Assembly: GCF_020526085.1 (NCBI RefSeq) | Contig: NZ_CP084874.1 | Coordinates: 3,348,001 to 3,412,000 of the forward strand | Source of the DNA: Klebsiella africana | Lineage (GTDB): Bacteria > Pseudomonadota > Gammaproteobacteria > Enterobacterales > Enterobacteriaceae | Direction of reading: 5' to 3' | Length of the DNA stretch: 64,000 nucleotides | Shown: one piece after another, positions 17,390-28,547 of the stretch | How the letters are laid out: each line of letters begins with the position of its first letter | Numbering within the stretch: the stretch's first letter is position 1 | The notes under the pieces: generated by a model | Databases searched by the model: none | Told to the model about the DNA's origin: nothing | What the model saw: only the letters and a program-made list of their open reading frames with translations | Program-made: the position numbers and the translations under genes

Positions 17390-18647
17390 GTTGTTGTATT
17401 TCCTCATGGCTTGAATCTGGCTCACGATCCCACAGCAAACGGGGATCAAACGTCATCGCTGAAAACATGGTCATCACTACCACCAGCGCAAACATGACTG
17501 CACCGATGGCGGGATAAATATTCATCAGCCCTCCCATGCGCACCAGCGCAGAGAGCACGGCGATGACAAAAACGTCAATCATTGACCAGCGGCCAACAAA
17601 TTCCACCACTTCATAGATCAGATGCATGCGTTCCGAATCGCGTGCGCCGTTACCGTTGGCATTCCAGCACAGCCAGGCGATAGCAATCATCTTCAGCGTC
17701 GGGACCATAATACTGGCGATAAAGATCACCAACGCGACCGGATAGGAGCCTTCACTCCACAGCAAGACTACCCCAGCCATAATGGTTGACGGCATTTTAT
17801 CGCCCAGCAGATCGGTAATCATGATCGGCATAATGTTGGCAGGGAGATAAAGGATAAATGAAGTTACCAGCAGCGCCAGCGTCCATTGCAGGCTATTTTT
17901 GCGCCGCGCCGTTCCTTTACTGTGACAGCGCGGGCAGACGGTCTGGTCGGCCGGCAACACCGCTGTACAGCAGGCACAGGAGCGCAGCCCCTGGCGGATC
18001 CCGGCCACGCCGACCTTCAGCGGCTGGGTAATGGCCGGCATGGGGGCAATATCATCCCACAGCCAGCGCCGATCGACGCACTGGAAAGTGCGTAACTGCA
18101 GCAGGCAAAACATGCACCAGGGAATAAAGCTCAGGCCAATACCGATATCGCCATAGGCCATCAATTTGACGAAGCTGACCAGCACGCCAGCAAGAAAGAT
18201 CTCCGCCATCCCCCAGGTTTTCAGTTGAAAGAGAATTCGCGCGAGGAACGCCTTCAGGCCGGCAGGCATCCTGACCCGGTTAACCAGCAGCAGAATGGTG
18301 ACCAGGCAAAACGCCGGCACTAATTGAACAAAGAGTAAAAAGAAAGTCCCGAGACTGGCGTAATCCTCGCTAAACAGCACATTGGGAATTTCCAGCAGCT
18401 CTATTTCGCTGCTGATGCCGCCCACTTTCATATAGATAAAAGGGAACAGGTTGGCCAGCAGCAGCATAAACAGCGCGACCAGCGCATACGCCGTGGGACG
18501 CTGGCGAGGCGCGTCCCACGTGGTAGTTAACGTTGTACCGCAGCGCGGGCAGGCGGCTTTCTGGCGATGCTCAAGCTGCGGCAAAGCCACCAGCAAATCA
18601 CATTGGGGACATAAAATATGTCGCGCAGCATGATGATGATCGCACAT
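17379..18647 (-). CDS. pqiA: Inner-membrane protein PqiA
   Basis: 422 residues with two similar halves, each beginning with a zinc-ribbon-like cysteine pair set (CPQCDLLVALPQ...CPRCG near 14-37; CACCTAVLPADQTVCPRC near 225) followed by four hydrophobic helices. This is the PqiA/YebS layout. It is the inner-membrane partner of PqiB and PqiC, and in E. coli the operon is paraquat- and SoxRS-inducible. It lies 14 bp downstream of uup, so part of its transcription may come from uup. Confidence 0.95.
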   Translation of the reverse strand: MCDHHHAARHILCPQCDLLVALPQLEHRQKAACPRCGTTLTTTWDAPRQRPTAYALVALFMLLLANLFPFIYMKVGGISSEIELLEIPNVLFSEDYASLGTFFLLFVQLVPAFCLVTILLLVNRVRMPAGLKAFLARILFQLKTWGMAEIFLAGVLVSFVKLMAYGDIGIGLSFIPWCMFCLLQLRTFQCVDRRWLWDDIAPMPAITQPLKVGVAGIRQGLRSCACCTAVLPADQTVCPRCHSKGTARRKNSLQWTLALLVTSFILYLPANIMPIMITDLLGDKMPSTIMAGVVLLWSEGSYPVALVIFIASIMVPTLKMIAIAWLCWNANGNGARDSERMHLIYEVVEFVGRWSMIDVFVIAVLSALVRMGGLMNIYPAIGAVMFALVVVMTMFSAMTFDPRLLWDREPDSSHEEIQQHGK

Positions 18648-18661
18648 GACAACTCCTCGGC

Positions 18662-20569
18662 TCAGGCGCCGTTCTTTAATCCTTCGAGATATTCCCAGCG
18701 TTCAAAGGCGGCTTCCAGCGCCTGCTCCGCTTCTGCCAGCTGCGCCAGCACCTGCTGCGTGCGATCGTGCGGTTGCCCGAAGAAATCAGGATCGGCAACC
18801 TGCTCCTGCAGCGTCTGCAGTTCAGCCTCGAGGGCTTCCAGCTTCTGCGGTAGCTGTTCCAGCTCGCGCTGCAGGTTATAGCTTAGTTTGTTCCCGCCGC
18901 GTTTGACAGTTTCTGCTTTTGGCTGAGCGACTTCCGTCGTTTTTTTAACGATCGTCTGCTTTTGCGCCAAAGACTGGGCCTGCTGGCCGCGGGCGTCGTG
19001 ATAGCCGCCGATATACTGGCCAATACGACCGCCGCCTTCGAAGATCCAGCACTCGGTCACGGTGTTGTCAACGAACTGACGATCGTGGCTCACCAGCATC
19101 ACGGTCCCCTGATAGCCATCTATCAGCTCTTCCAGCAGCTCCAGCGTTTCAACATCGAGGTCGTTTGTCGGTTCATCGAGGATCAGCAGGTTACTGGGTT
19201 TCAGGAACAATCGGGCCAGCAGCAGACGGTTACGTTCCCCACCGGAGAGCGCACGCACCGGGGTCATCGCCCGCTTCGGATGGAACAGGAAATCTTGCAG
19301 ATAGCCCAGCACATGGCGCGGCTTACCGTTAACCATCACCTCCTGTTTGCCTTCCGCCAGGTTGTCCATCACCGTTTTATCCGGGTCCAGCTCGGCGCGG
19401 TGCTGGTCGAAGTAGGCGACTTCCAGCTTGGTGCCAACATGGATCCGCCCGCTGTCGGCCTGCAGCTGGCCAAGCATCAGCTTCAGCAGCGTGGTTTTGC
19501 CACAGCCGTTGGGGCCGATCAGGGCTATCTTGTCGCCGCGCTGGATCTGCGCGGAGAAATCGTTGACCAACACTTTGCCGTCAACCTGATAGTTGACGTT
19601 CTCCATTTCAAATACGATTTTGCCGGAGCGTGCGGCTTCTTCAACCTGCATCTTCGCGCTGCCCATGACTTCCCGGCGTTCACCGCGCTCGCGGCGCATC
19701 GCCTTCAGCGCGCGGACGCGGCCTTCGTTACGGGTCCGGCGCGCTTTGATGCCCTGACGGATCCACACCTCTTCCTGGGCCAGCTTGCGGTCAAATTCCG
19801 CATTCTGCAGTTCTTCGACCCGCAGGGCTTCTTCTTTATCGAGGAGATACTGATCGTAATTTCCCGGATAGGTCACCAGCTTGCCACGATCGAGGTCGAC
19901 AATGCGCGTCGCCATATTGCGGATAAAGGAACGGTCATGCGAAATAAAGATAATGGTGCCTTTAAAGGTTTTCAGGAACCCTTCCAGCCAGTCGATGGTT
20001 TCGATATCGAGGTGGTTAGTGGGTTCATCGAGCAGCAGCACGCGCGGCCCGCTGACCAGCGCGCGGCCCAGCGCCGCTTTACGCAGCCAGCCGCCGGACA
20101 GGGACGCGAGCTGCGCGTTGGCGTCAAGGCCAAGCTGCTCAATCACTTCGTTAATGCGGCTGTCCAGCTGCCACAGCCCCAGGTTATCCAGCTGTTCCTG
20201 CAAGCGCGCCAGTTCATTTAAATTTTTGTCGCTTGGATCGGTCATTACCTGATGCGACACGTCATGGTAGGCCTTCAGGTAGGCCGCCTGCTCGGCGATG
20301 CCTTCCGCGACAAAATCGTACACCGTACCAGCAACGTTACGCGGCGGATCCTGTTGCAGGCGCGCCACGATCAGATCTTGTTCATAAATAATGCGTCCGT
20401 CATCCAGCCCCTGCTCACGGTTGAGGATCTTCATCAGGGTCGATTTACCGGCGCCGTTACGCCCGACGAGGCAGACGCGTTCGTTATCTTCGATATGCAG
20501 TTCGGCATTATCAAGCAGCGGCGCATCGCTAAAGGAAAGCCAGGCGCCGTGCATACTAATCAGTGACAT
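18662..20569 (-). CDS. uup: ABC-F ATPase Uup
   Basis: 635 residues with two ABC cassettes: Walker A GRNGAGKST (about 36-44) and GPNGCGKTT (about 352-360), signatures LSGGWLRKAALGRALV and LSGGERNRLLLARLFL, and Walker B LLLDEPTNHLD and LILDEPTNDLD. A lysine/arginine-rich linker separates them, and a C-terminal coiled coil (about 550-635) is typical of Uup. ABC-F proteins act on ribosomes; Uup also affects transposon precise excision and replication-fork intermediates. The AAAGGA ribosome site is well spaced before ATG 20569. Confidence 0.96.
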   Translation of the reverse strand: MSLISMHGAWLSFSDAPLLDNAELHIEDNERVCLVGRNGAGKSTLMKILNREQGLDDGRIIYEQDLIVARLQQDPPRNVAGTVYDFVAEGIAEQAAYLKAYHDVSHQVMTDPSDKNLNELARLQEQLDNLGLWQLDSRINEVIEQLGLDANAQLASLSGGWLRKAALGRALVSGPRVLLLDEPTNHLDIETIDWLEGFLKTFKGTIIFISHDRSFIRNMATRIVDLDRGKLVTYPGNYDQYLLDKEEALRVEELQNAEFDRKLAQEEVWIRQGIKARRTRNEGRVRALKAMRRERGERREVMGSAKMQVEEAARSGKIVFEMENVNYQVDGKVLVNDFSAQIQRGDKIALIGPNGCGKTTLLKLMLGQLQADSGRIHVGTKLEVAYFDQHRAELDPDKTVMDNLAEGKQEVMVNGKPRHVLGYLQDFLFHPKRAMTPVRALSGGERNRLLLARLFLKPSNLLILDEPTNDLDVETLELLEELIDGYQGTVMLVSHDRQFVDNTVTECWIFEGGGRIGQYIGGYHDARGQQAQSLAQKQTIVKKTTEVAQPKAETVKRGGNKLSYNLQRELEQLPQKLEALEAELQTLQEQVADPDFFGQPHDRTQQVLAQLAEAEQALEAAFERWEYLEGLKNGA

Positions 20570-20581
20570 TCTTTATTCCTT

Positions 20582-22687
20582 TCAGGCTGCGGTAATCAGC
20601 CAGCAGTTGTGGATCTGACGATTGCGGGCAAAATCCTGCGACAGCGTTTTTTGCGAAATCTCTTGCGCCTTCAGGCCAAGCGCCGCCAGCCCGTCATGAT
20701 CCATACGGAAACCGCGTTTGTTATTCGAGAACATAATGGTGCCGCCTTTGCGCAGCAGACGTTTCAGATCGGTCATCAGGCGAATGTGATCGCGCTGGAC
20801 GTCAAACGCATCTTCCATTCGTTTGGAGTTGGAGAAGGTCGGCGGATCGATAAAGATCAGATCGAACTGCTCGGTGCTTTCTCGCAGCCAGCCCAGGACG
20901 TCCGCCTGCATCAGACGATGCGCGCGGCCGGTCAGGCCATTGAGACGCAGGTTGCGTTCCGCCCACTCCAGATAGGTACGCGACATATCCACCGTGGTGG
21001 TGGAGCGCGCGCCGCCGAGGCCGGCGTGGACGCTGGCGCTGCCGGTATAGGAGAACAGGTTCAGGAAGTCCTTACCTTTACTCATCTGGCCAAGCATGCG
21101 ACGGGCGATACGGTGGTCGAGGAACAGACCGGTATCCAGGTAGTCGGTAAGGTTAACCCACAGGCGCGCGTTATACTCCTGTACCTCGATAAAGTCGCCC
21201 TTCTCCGCCATCTTCTGATATTGGTTTTTGCCCTTTTGCCGCTCGCGGGTCTTCAGCACCAGCTTATTCGGCGCGATTCCTAACACCGCGATAGTCGCGG
21301 CGATAATATCGAAAAGACGCTGGCGCGCCTTATGCGCATCGACGGTTTTCGGCGGGGCATACTCCTGGACCACCACCCAGTCGGCATAGCGGTCAATAGC
21401 CACGTTGTATTCCGGCAGGTCAGCATCGTACAGGCGATAGCATTCAATGCCTTCCTGACGGGCCCATTTTTCAAACTTCTTCAGGTTCTTACGCAGACGG
21501 TTAGCAAAATCTTCCGCCAGCATCGCCGGCTTGCCGCCTTCGCTCTCCGCCAGGTGATAATTCTTCTGCACGCAGTCCAGCGGGCCGTTCTTGGCTTTGA
21601 ATTGCTTATCGGCACGCAGCTGCAGGCAGCTCAGCAATTCCGGCGAAGCGCTGAACACCGACAGGTTCCAGCCGCCAAACTGACTTTTCATGATCCGGCC
21701 CAGCAGGCTGTGCAGAGCGATCAGCGCCGGCTCGCTTTCCAGACGTTCGCCGTACGGCGGGTTACTGATCACCGTCCCGTACGGGCCTTTCGGCAGCGGG
21801 TTGTTCAGTTGGGCGACGTCTTTCACGTCAAAATCGATCAGCTCGCCGATGCCGGCGCGGCGGGCGTTGCGGCGCGCGCGTTCGATTACGCGCGCGTCGA
21901 CGTCGGAGCCGTAGAAGCGCGATTCATATGCGGCCAGTCCGTGACGCGCGCGCGTTTGTGCCTCGGCTTTCACCTCTTTCCAGATAGCGTCATCGTGCTG
22001 CGCCCAGCCGCCAAAGCCCCAGTGGCCGCGGTGCAGACCCGGCGCGCGGTCGGTCGCCAGCATCGCCGCTTCAATCAACAGCGTGCCGGAACCGCACATC
22101 GGATCGAGCAGCGGGGTACCCGGTACCCAGCCAGAGCGCATGACGATCGCCGCCGCGAGGTTTTCTTTGATCGGCGCCATTCCGGTACCATCGCGATAGC
22201 CGCGCAGGTGTAGACCTTCGCCGCTCAGATCAAGAGAAATATGCGCCGTCTCTTTGTTCAGCCAGACATTGATCCGCAGATCGGGCGATTCACGATCGAC
22301 GTTCGGGCGCGGCAAATTCTTACGGGTGAAGCTGTCGACAATAGCGTCTTTAACCTTCAGCGCACCGTACTGGCTGTTGCGGATCTCCTCATTAAGGCCG
22401 CTAAAATGCACCGCGAAGGTGGCGCCAGGGTTGAACATCTCCGTCCACGGAATGGCCTGTACGCCGAGGTACAGATCCAGATCGCTGTATACGCGACACT
22501 CGCCCAGCGGCAGCATGATGCGCGAAGCCAGCCGGCTCCACATCAGGCTTTGATACAGCAGGCGCGTATCCCCCTGAAAATGGACCCCGCCCTGGACTAC
22601 CTGGCAGCCCGTCGCGCCAAGCCCTTCCAGTTCAGTTTTTAACAGCTCTTCCAGACCACGAGCCGTACTGGCAAACAGAGAATTCAT
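20582..22687 (-). CDS. rlmL: Bifunctional 23S rRNA methyltransferase RlmKL
   Basis: 701 residues: an N-terminal THUMP domain (about 45-155), a first methyltransferase domain ([15 protein letters not shown], then NPPYGERL) for m2G2445, and a C-terminal Rossmann methyltransferase ([14 protein letters not shown], then [12 protein letters not shown]) for m7G2069. Fusion of the two activities in one chain is normal in gammaproteobacteria. It lies 12 bp upstream of uup on the same strand and is divergent from ycbX. Confidence 0.96.
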   Translation of the reverse strand: MNSLFASTARGLEELLKTELEGLGATGCQVVQGGVHFQGDTRLLYQSLMWSRLASRIMLPLGECRVYSDLDLYLGVQAIPWTEMFNPGATFAVHFSGLNEEIRNSQYGALKVKDAIVDSFTRKNLPRPNVDRESPDLRINVWLNKETAHISLDLSGEGLHLRGYRDGTGMAPIKENLAAAIVMRSGWVPGTPLLDPMCGSGTLLIEAAMLATDRAPGLHRGHWGFGGWAQHDDAIWKEVKAEAQTRARHGLAAYESRFYGSDVDARVIERARRNARRAGIGELIDFDVKDVAQLNNPLPKGPYGTVISNPPYGERLESEPALIALHSLLGRIMKSQFGGWNLSVFSASPELLSCLQLRADKQFKAKNGPLDCVQKNYHLAESEGGKPAMLAEDFANRLRKNLKKFEKWARQEGIECYRLYDADLPEYNVAIDRYADWVVVQEYAPPKTVDAHKARQRLFDIIAATIAVLGIAPNKLVLKTRERQKGKNQYQKMAEKGDFIEVQEYNARLWVNLTDYLDTGLFLDHRIARRMLGQMSKGKDFLNLFSYTGSASVHAGLGGARSTTTVDMSRTYLEWAERNLRLNGLTGRAHRLMQADVLGWLRESTEQFDLIFIDPPTFSNSKRMEDAFDVQRDHIRLMTDLKRLLRKGGTIMFSNNKRGFRMDHDGLAALGLKAQEISQKTLSQDFARNRQIHNCWLITAA

Positions 22688-22786
22688 ATCGTCACTTTTA
22701 CTTAAAGAAAATTGGTGCGCATTATAGCCAATATGTGCCCTATGTCATAAAGTTATAGGCTTATTTTTGGAACCCGGAGGCAGCGT

Positions 22787-23896
22787 ATGGTAACGCTATC
22801 GCGACTTTTTATTCATCCTGTTAAATCCATGCGCGGCATGGGCCTGACCCACGCCTTTGCTGATATCAGCGGCCTGGCCTTCGATCGCCTGTTTATGGTC
22901 ACCGAAACCGACGGGACCTTTATTACCGCCCGCCAGTTTCCTCAGATGGTGAAATTTATTCCGGCGCCGCTGCATGATGGCCTTCACCTGACCGCGCCGG
23001 ACGGCAGCAGCGCCGTGGTACGTTTTAGCGATTTCGCCACGCAGGCCGAGCCGACCGAAGTCTGGGGCAACCATTTCACCGCTCTCATCGCGCCCGCCGC
23101 CGTTAACCAGTGGCTCAGTGGCTTTTTCAAGCGCGATGTCCAGCTGCGCTGGCTGGGACCGCAGCTAACCCGCCGGGTAAAGCGCCATGATGCGGTGCCG
23201 CTCTCCTTCGCCGACGGCTACCCTTACCTGCTGGCTAACGAAGCTTCCCTACGCGACCTGCAGCAGCGCTGCCCGGCCAGCGTAAGCATAGAACAGTTTC
23301 GCCCTAATCTCGTGGTCACCGGCGCGGCGGCGTGGGATGAAGATAGCTGGAAAGTGATCCGCATCGGCGAGGTGGTGTTTGACGTCGCCAAACCTTGCAG
23401 CCGCTGCATTTTTACCACCGTCAGCCCGGAGCGTGGACAGAAACACCCCACCGGGGAGCCGCTGGAAACCTTAAAGCGTTTTCGTACCGCCCAGGATAAT
23501 GGCGATGTCGACTTTGGTCAGAACCTGATTGCCCGCAACAGCGGCGTGATCCGGGTGGGAGATGAAGTGGAAATTCTCGCCCGCGGACCGGCGAAAGCTT
23601 ACGGCGCCGGCGAGAGCGACGATACCCCGGCTCCCGAGGCGCAGCAGCAGGCCACGGTAACCATTGAATGGCAGGGTCAACCGTTTACCGGCAATAACCA
23701 GCAGGTGCTGCTGGAACAACTGGAGCAACAGGGCATTCGCGTACCCTACTCGTGTCGGGCGGGGATCTGCGGCAGCTGCCGCATCCGTCTTGAAGAAGGC
23801 GAAGTGAGTCCATTAAAGAAAAATGCGGTCGCCGGAGATGGCACCATTCTCGCCTGCAGCTGCGTGCCGAAAACGGCGCTGCGCCTGGCGCCTTAA
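22787..23896 (+). CDS. ycbX: MOSC/2Fe-2S protein YcbX
   Basis: 369 residues: an N-terminal MOSC_N domain, a MOSC molybdenum-cofactor domain with the Cys in [15 protein letters not shown] (about 202-217), and a C-terminal plant-type ferredoxin domain with [17 protein letters not shown] and the fourth Cys in ACSC. In E. coli YcbX detoxifies N-hydroxylated bases such as 6-hydroxylaminopurine, fed electrons by CysJ. A GGAGG site precedes ATG 22787. It overlaps the convergent zapC stop by 4 bp. Confidence 0.94.
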   Translation: MVTLSRLFIHPVKSMRGMGLTHAFADISGLAFDRLFMVTETDGTFITARQFPQMVKFIPAPLHDGLHLTAPDGSSAVVRFSDFATQAEPTEVWGNHFTALIAPAAVNQWLSGFFKRDVQLRWLGPQLTRRVKRHDAVPLSFADGYPYLLANEASLRDLQQRCPASVSIEQFRPNLVVTGAAAWDEDSWKVIRIGEVVFDVAKPCSRCIFTTVSPERGQKHPTGEPLETLKRFRTAQDNGDVDFGQNLIARNSGVIRVGDEVEILARGPAKAYGAGESDDTPAPEAQQQATVTIEWQGQPFTGNNQQVLLEQLEQQGIRVPYSCRAGICGSCRIRLEEGEVSPLKKNAVAGDGTILACSCVPKTALRLAP

Positions 23897-24435
23897 ACCG
23901 CCTGCCCCAGGCTGTAGCTCACCGCGCTTTGCGCCGGCTGCAGCCTGTCGTTCATGATCTTAATGACATCGCCTAACTGCATCACGCGGCCGGCAAGGGT
24001 AAGCCCCGGCTGAGCCAGCAGACAAAGCGCAGCGTTATCACCCGGCTCCACCACCAGCAAATTTACCTGCTCCCCGGTATCGCTCAGCCAGACGCAGGCC
24101 GCGTCGCCGCCGCTCGGCTGCCACTGGTGGGTATGGGCGATAAAGTGCCAGCTTTTCGGCATCTGCGGTTTGAGAAAACGGATCGCGGTTAACGCATTGA
24201 GGACTAATTCTGCCCGCTGCTCTTTTGACAGTTCAAAATCACGGCATTTTTCTTCAAAAGAGAAATAGAGCGCGGCGTCATCGACGCAAAATCCCGATGG
24301 GTCAAAAGCGTCCGGGGTCAGCATGCGCCGGGCGAAGCGCGAACGAAATAACATGCCATTGGCCAAATCGAGCATCATGCGGTCGTGCTCTTCATCGTAA
24401 TACCAACGCCAGTTATCGTCAGGTTTAATTCGCAT
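23893..24435 (-). CDS. zapC: Cell-division protein ZapC
   Basis: 180 residues, the E. coli length, starting [20 protein letters not shown], a strongly conserved N-terminus. ZapC binds FtsZ and promotes lateral bundling of protofilaments at the Z ring. Its tail ([16 protein letters not shown]) overlaps the ycbX stop. It lies downstream of pyrD on the same strand with 170 bp between them, including A/T-rich sequence likely to contain its promoter. Confidence 0.95.
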   Translation of the reverse strand: MRIKPDDNWRWYYDEEHDRMMLDLANGMLFRSRFARRMLTPDAFDPSGFCVDDAALYFSFEEKCRDFELSKEQRAELVLNALTAIRFLKPQMPKSWHFIAHTHQWQPSGGDAACVWLSDTGEQVNLLVVEPGDNAALCLLAQPGLTLAGRVMQLGDVIKIMNDRLQPAQSAVSYSLGQAV

Positions 24436-24605
24436 TTTTCCCCCTGTCCCCTTTCATACGCCTCTGCAAAGTTGTTGCGACTTGCCGCAGAATATTTTTC
24501 TAAAATTAAGAAAAGTCTAAAATGTTTAAATAAGCAACAATGAGGGAATATAAAGCAACCAGGGCCGGAAATAAAGCCCTGGGTGGGATTCAAAGGAGGA
24601 AAAGA

Positions 24606-25616
24606 TTAGATGTGGGTAACAATTTCTTTAATCAGCGGCGGGCCTTTAAAAATAAATCCGGAATAGATCTGCACCAGCGATGCCCCGGCGGCCATCTTTT
24701 CCCGTGCGGCAATCACGGAATCAATACCACCCACGCCGATGATAGGTAATCGACCATTCAGCTCAGCGGAAAGCATACGGATAATTTCGGTGCTCTTTAA
24801 TTGTAATGGACGACCACTCAGTCCGCCGGTTTCATCGCAATGTTTCATTCCCTGGACCAGAGACCGATCGAGGGTGGTATTGGTGGCAATCACGCCATCA
24901 ATATTATGGCGCACGAGGCTATCGGCAACCTGGATCAATTCCTCAGGCAAAAGATCCGGCGCGATCTTCACGGCGACCGGAACATATTTTTGATGCTTTT
25001 GCTGCAGTTCAAGCTGCTTATTTTTAATACCGGAGAGTAAATCATCGAGCGCTTCGCCGTATTGCAGCGTGCGCAGCCCCGGGGTATTCGGCGAGGAGAT
25101 ATTAATAGCGATATACCCGGCGTACGGATAGACTTTTTCCATACAAATCAGGTAATCATCCTTACCGTGCTCTACCGGCGTATCTTTATTTTTGCCGATA
25201 TTGATGCCCAGCACGCCGTCAAAATGCGCCTTTTTCACGTTCTCAACCAGGTTATCGACACCATGGTTATTAAAGCCCATGCGGTTGATCAACCCCTCGG
25301 CATCTACCAGGCGGAAGATCCTTGGCTTATCGTTGCCCGGCTGCGGACGCGGCGTCACGGTGCCGATCTCAATCGAACCAAAACCCATCGCGCCCAGCGC
25401 GTCAATGCATTCCCCATTTTTATCCAGCCCGGCCGCCAGGCCCAGCGGATTTTTAAAGGTCAGCCCCATGCAGGTGACAGGCCTGGCCGGCACCTTCTGG
25501 CGAACCAGGCATTCCAGCGGCGTGCCGGTGACACGGCGTAATTGTTGAAAGGTAACTTCATGAGCGCGCTCAGGATCGAGCTGGAAAAGGGCTTTACGAA
25601 CGAAGGGGTAGTACAT
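24606..25616 (-). CDS. pyrD: Dihydroorotate dehydrogenase (quinone)
   Basis: 336 residues, the class 2 membrane-associated enzyme that oxidises dihydroorotate to orotate with quinone in pyrimidine synthesis. The N-terminal amphipathic helix ([20 protein letters not shown]) is the quinone and membrane site. FMN and substrate motifs include [20 protein letters not shown] and the catalytic Ser loop [14 protein letters not shown]. The start at 25616 is the family start behind AGGAG; the longer frame to 25643 would run into the leader hairpin. Confidence 0.97.
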   Translation of the reverse strand: MYYPFVRKALFQLDPERAHEVTFQQLRRVTGTPLECLVRQKVPARPVTCMGLTFKNPLGLAAGLDKNGECIDALGAMGFGSIEIGTVTPRPQPGNDKPRIFRLVDAEGLINRMGFNNHGVDNLVENVKKAHFDGVLGINIGKNKDTPVEHGKDDYLICMEKVYPYAGYIAINISSPNTPGLRTLQYGEALDDLLSGIKNKQLELQQKHQKYVPVAVKIAPDLLPEELIQVADSLVRHNIDGVIATNTTLDRSLVQGMKHCDETGGLSGRPLQLKSTEIIRMLSAELNGRLPIIGVGGIDSVIAAREKMAAGASLVQIYSGFIFKGPPLIKEIVTHI

Positions 25617-25631
25617 GAACTCTCCTGGATT

Positions 25632-25649
25632 CCCGGTGTGCAAACCGGG
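25632..25649 (-). promoter_or_regulatory. pyrD leader hairpin (start-site switching control)
   Basis: On the minus strand CCCGGTTTGCACACCGGG lies just upstream of the AGGAG ribosome site, with a CATAAT-like -10 about 10 bp before it. In E. coli and Salmonella the CTP/GTP ratio chooses whether transcripts start long enough to form this hairpin, which blocks pyrD translation. The element looks fully conserved here. Confidence 0.8.
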
Positions 25650-25711
25650 GGCGTATTATGTGCGATCTGTTGCGGAAAGGGAATTGACCTGCGACAAAAA
25701 ATCCCCCATCA

Positions 25712-25727
25712 GCGCAAACGATTACCT
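25712..25727 (-). promoter_or_regulatory. Possible PurR operator of pyrD
   Basis: GCGCAAACGATTACCT matches 12 of 16 positions of the PurR consensus ACGCAAACGTTTGCGT and lies about 95-110 bp upstream of pyrD. E. coli pyrD is PurR-regulated. The right half is weak, so this is tentative. Confidence 0.45.
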
Positions 25728-25864
25728 CCCCTCGCGCCGTTATGCGCTTTTCGGCTATCTAACGGCGGATAAATCATTTAGGGAAATAATGGCCCTCTGT
25801 CACACTCACTATAAATGTTATCAATTATAGATAAATGCAAACATTTAGTTATAAGGAGAGAGAG

Positions 25865-26440
25865 ATGCGCGTCATTACGCTTGCGGGCAGCCCGCGTTAC
25901 CCTTCCCGTTCCAGCGCCCTGCTGGAATACGCCAGAGAGACGCTCACCGCCGCCGATATCGAAGTCTGCCACTGGCATTTGCAGAACTTTGCCCCGGAAG
26001 ACCTCCTGTACGCTCGCTTTGACAACCCGGCGCTGCTAACGCTCAATGAGCAACTGGCCGGGGCCGACGGTCTGATTATCGCCACACCAGTGTATAAAGC
26101 GTCATTTTCCGGCGCGCTGAAAACGCTGCTCGACCTGCTGCCTGAGCGCGCGCTGGAGGGCAAGATCGTGCTACCGCTGGCCACCGGCGGCACCATAGCT
26201 CACATGCTGGCAGTTGACTACGCCCTCAAGCCGGTACTGAATGCCCTGAAGGCGCAGGAGATCCTCCATGGTGTCTTTGCCGATGACAGCCAGGTAACCG
26301 ATTACCAGCACAAGCCGCAATTTACCCCAAACCTGCAGCGGCGCCTTGATGACGCCCTGGAGACCTTCTGGCAGGCGCTGCATCGCCCCAGCAGCCGCGC
26401 CCCTTCATTAACGACTCTGCGCGGGGTGGAGCATGCTTAA
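25865..26440 (+). CDS. ssuE: NADPH-dependent FMN reductase SsuE
   Basis: 191 residues, a flavodoxin-fold reductase ([20 protein letters not shown] at the N-terminus, [20 protein letters not shown] mid-protein). It supplies FMNH2 to the SsuD monooxygenase for sulfonate-sulfur use under sulfate starvation. The ATG at 25865 follows AAGGAGAGAG; an in-frame ATG at 25835 has no ribosome site. It is first of ssuEADCB and divergent from pyrD, with a 248-bp gap where Cbl/CysB control is expected. The E. coli elf fimbrial genes between pyrD and ssuE are absent. Confidence 0.95.
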   Translation: MRVITLAGSPRYPSRSSALLEYARETLTAADIEVCHWHLQNFAPEDLLYARFDNPALLTLNEQLAGADGLIIATPVYKASFSGALKTLLDLLPERALEGKIVLPLATGGTIAHMLAVDYALKPVLNALKAQEILHGVFADDSQVTDYQHKPQFTPNLQRRLDDALETFWQALHRPSSRAPSLTTLRGVEHA

Positions 26441-27395
26441 TCCTCTCCGTGCCCTGACTCTGGGCGGACTGCTGCTATTCTCCGCGCTGGGCCACACCGC
26501 CCCGGCAGCGCCTGACGCTCTGCGCATCGGCTACCAGAAAGGCAGCGTCAGCATGGTGCTAGCGAAAAGCCATCAGCTGCTGGAGCAGCGCTATCCGCAA
26601 ACCCATATTTCGTGGATTGAATTCCCGGCCGGTCCGCAGATGCTGGAGGCGCTAAACGTCGGCAGCATCGATATCGGCAGTACCGGCGATATTCCGCCTA
26701 TCTTTGCCCAGGCGGCGGGCGCCGATTTGGTCTATATCGGCGCGGAGCCGCCCAAGCCCAAAGCGGAGGTTATCCTGGTGGCGCAGGGTAGCCCGATTCA
26801 TAACGTTGCTGAGTTAAAAGGGAAAAAGGTCGCTTTTCAGAAAGGTTCCAGCTCCCACAATCTGCTGCTGCGCGCTCTGCAGCTTGCAGGCCTGAAATTT
26901 AGCGATATTCAGCCGGTTTACCTTGCCCCTGCCGATGCGCGCGCCGCCTTCCAGCAGGGCAATGTTGACGCCTGGGCCATTTGGGATCCGTACTACTCCG
27001 CCGCGCTGCTGCAGGGCGGCGCCCGGGTGCTCACTGACGGAACCGATCTGAAACAGACGGGATCCTTCTATCTCGCTTCCCGGCCCTACGCTGAACGCAA
27101 TGGCGCGTTTATTGAGGGCGTACTCGACACCTTTACCCAGGCCGATGCCCTGACCCACAGCCAGCGCGCGCAAAGCATTACGCTGCTGGCGAAAACGATG
27201 GGCTTACCGGAGGCGGTGATCGCCAGCTATCTGGACCATCGTCCCCCCACCTCGGTTACCCCGGTGAGCGCCGAAACCGCCGCTCGCCAGCAGCAGACGG
27301 CAGACCTGTTCTACGAGAACAAGCTGGTGCCAAAAAAAGTTGATATCCGGGCCCGCATCTGGCAGCCCACCGCCACACAAGGAGCGAAATCATGA
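26433..27395 (+). CDS. ssuA: Alkanesulfonate ABC transporter, periplasmic binding protein SsuA
   Basis: 320 residues with a Sec signal ([20 protein letters not shown], cleavage near residue 22-25) and a SsuA/THI5-type binding domain ([16 protein letters not shown], then [20 protein letters not shown] and [12 protein letters not shown]). It captures aliphatic sulfonates for SsuBC. Its start overlaps the ssuE end by 8 bp and its stop overlaps the ssuD start (ATGA). Confidence 0.96.
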   Translation: MLNPLRALTLGGLLLFSALGHTAPAAPDALRIGYQKGSVSMVLAKSHQLLEQRYPQTHISWIEFPAGPQMLEALNVGSIDIGSTGDIPPIFAQAAGADLVYIGAEPPKPKAEVILVAQGSPIHNVAELKGKKVAFQKGSSSHNLLLRALQLAGLKFSDIQPVYLAPADARAAFQQGNVDAWAIWDPYYSAALLQGGARVLTDGTDLKQTGSFYLASRPYAERNGAFIEGVLDTFTQADALTHSQRAQSITLLAKTMGLPEAVIASYLDHRPPTSVTPVSAETAARQQQTADLFYENKLVPKKVDIRARIWQPTATQGAKS

Positions 27396-28537
27396 GTCTG
27401 AATATGTTCTGGTTTTTACCGACCCATGGTGATGGTCGTTATCTGGGTACCGAAGAGGGTGCCCGTCCGGTCGATTACGGCTATCTGCAGCAAATCGCGC
27501 AGACAGCGGATCGGCTGGGGTTCACCGGCGTGCTGATCCCGACCGGGCGCTCATGTGAAGATGCCTGGCTGGTTGCGGCCTCAATGATCCCGGTGACGCA
27601 GCGGCTGAAATTTCTTGTCGCCCTCAGGCCAAGCGTGGTGTCGCCGACGGTGGCCGCCCGCCAGGCGGCGACCCTGGACCGACTGTCAAACGGCCGGGCG
27701 CTGTTCAATCTGGTCACCGGCAGCGATCCCGCCGAGCTGGCTGGCGACGGTGTCTTCCTCGACCACACCGAGCGCTATGAAGCCTCAGCTGAATTTACCC
27801 ACATCTGGCGCAAGCTGATGGAGGGAGAAACCGTCACCTTTAACGGCAAGCATCAGCGCGTTCGCGACGCAAAGCTACTGTTCCCGCCGCTCCAGCAGCC
27901 GCGTCCGCCGCTTTATTTTGGCGGATCGTCTGAGGTGGCACAGGATCTGGCCGCTGAGCAGGTCGATCTCTATCTCACCTGGGGTGAACCGCCTGCCCAG
28001 GTAGCAGAGAAGATTGCTCAGGTGCGGGAAAAAGCCGCCCGGCACGGCCGCCAGGTGCGTTTTGGCATCCGTCTGCACGTGATCGTACGGGAAACCAACG
28101 AGGAAGCCTGGCAGGCCGCGGACAGCCTTATCTCCCATCTTGACGATGAGACTATCGCCCGCGCCCAGGCGGCCTTCGCCAGAACCGACTCCGTTGGTCA
28201 GCAGCGAATGGCGGCCCTGCATAACGGGCGACGCGATAAGCTCGAGATCAGCCCCAACCTGTGGGCCGGCGTCGGTTTAGCGCGCGGCGGCGCCGGTACT
28301 GCGCTGGTGGGCGATGCCGCCACCGTTGCCGAACGAATCAATGAATACGCTGCGCTGGGTATTGATAGCTTTATCTTCTCCGGCTATCCGCATCTGGAAG
28401 AGGCGTATCGGGTCGGTGAGCTGTTGTTCCCCCTGCTCGACGTCGCGGTGCCAACTATCCCGCAGCCGCAAAACCTGCGCCTGCAGGGGGAAGCGGTCGC
28501 CAACGAGTTTATCCCACGTAAAGTGGCGCAAAGCTGA
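27392..28537 (+). CDS. ssuD: FMNH2-dependent alkanesulfonate monooxygenase
   Basis: 381 residues, bacterial luciferase-like (LLM) fold. It cleaves C1-C14 alkanesulfonates to aldehyde and sulfite using FMNH2 from SsuE. The start [20 protein letters not shown], the conserved active-site Cys ([11 protein letters not shown]) and the flavin region [16 protein letters not shown] are present. It is in the middle of the ssu operon, 10 bp before ssuC. Confidence 0.97.
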   Translation: MSLNMFWFLPTHGDGRYLGTEEGARPVDYGYLQQIAQTADRLGFTGVLIPTGRSCEDAWLVAASMIPVTQRLKFLVALRPSVVSPTVAARQAATLDRLSNGRALFNLVTGSDPAELAGDGVFLDHTERYEASAEFTHIWRKLMEGETVTFNGKHQRVRDAKLLFPPLQQPRPPLYFGGSSEVAQDLAAEQVDLYLTWGEPPAQVAEKIAQVREKAARHGRQVRFGIRLHVIVRETNEEAWQAADSLISHLDDETIARAQAAFARTDSVGQQRMAALHNGRRDKLEISPNLWAGVGLARGGAGTALVGDAATVAERINEYAALGIDSFIFSGYPHLEEAYRVGELLFPLLDVAVPTIPQPQNLRLQGEAVANEFIPRKVAQS

Positions 28538-28547
28538 GGAGGCACTG

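Noticed and set aside
18962..20221. 419-codon plus-strand frame inside uup
   Set aside because: Antisense to a gene with two complete ABC cassettes; no recognisable domain.
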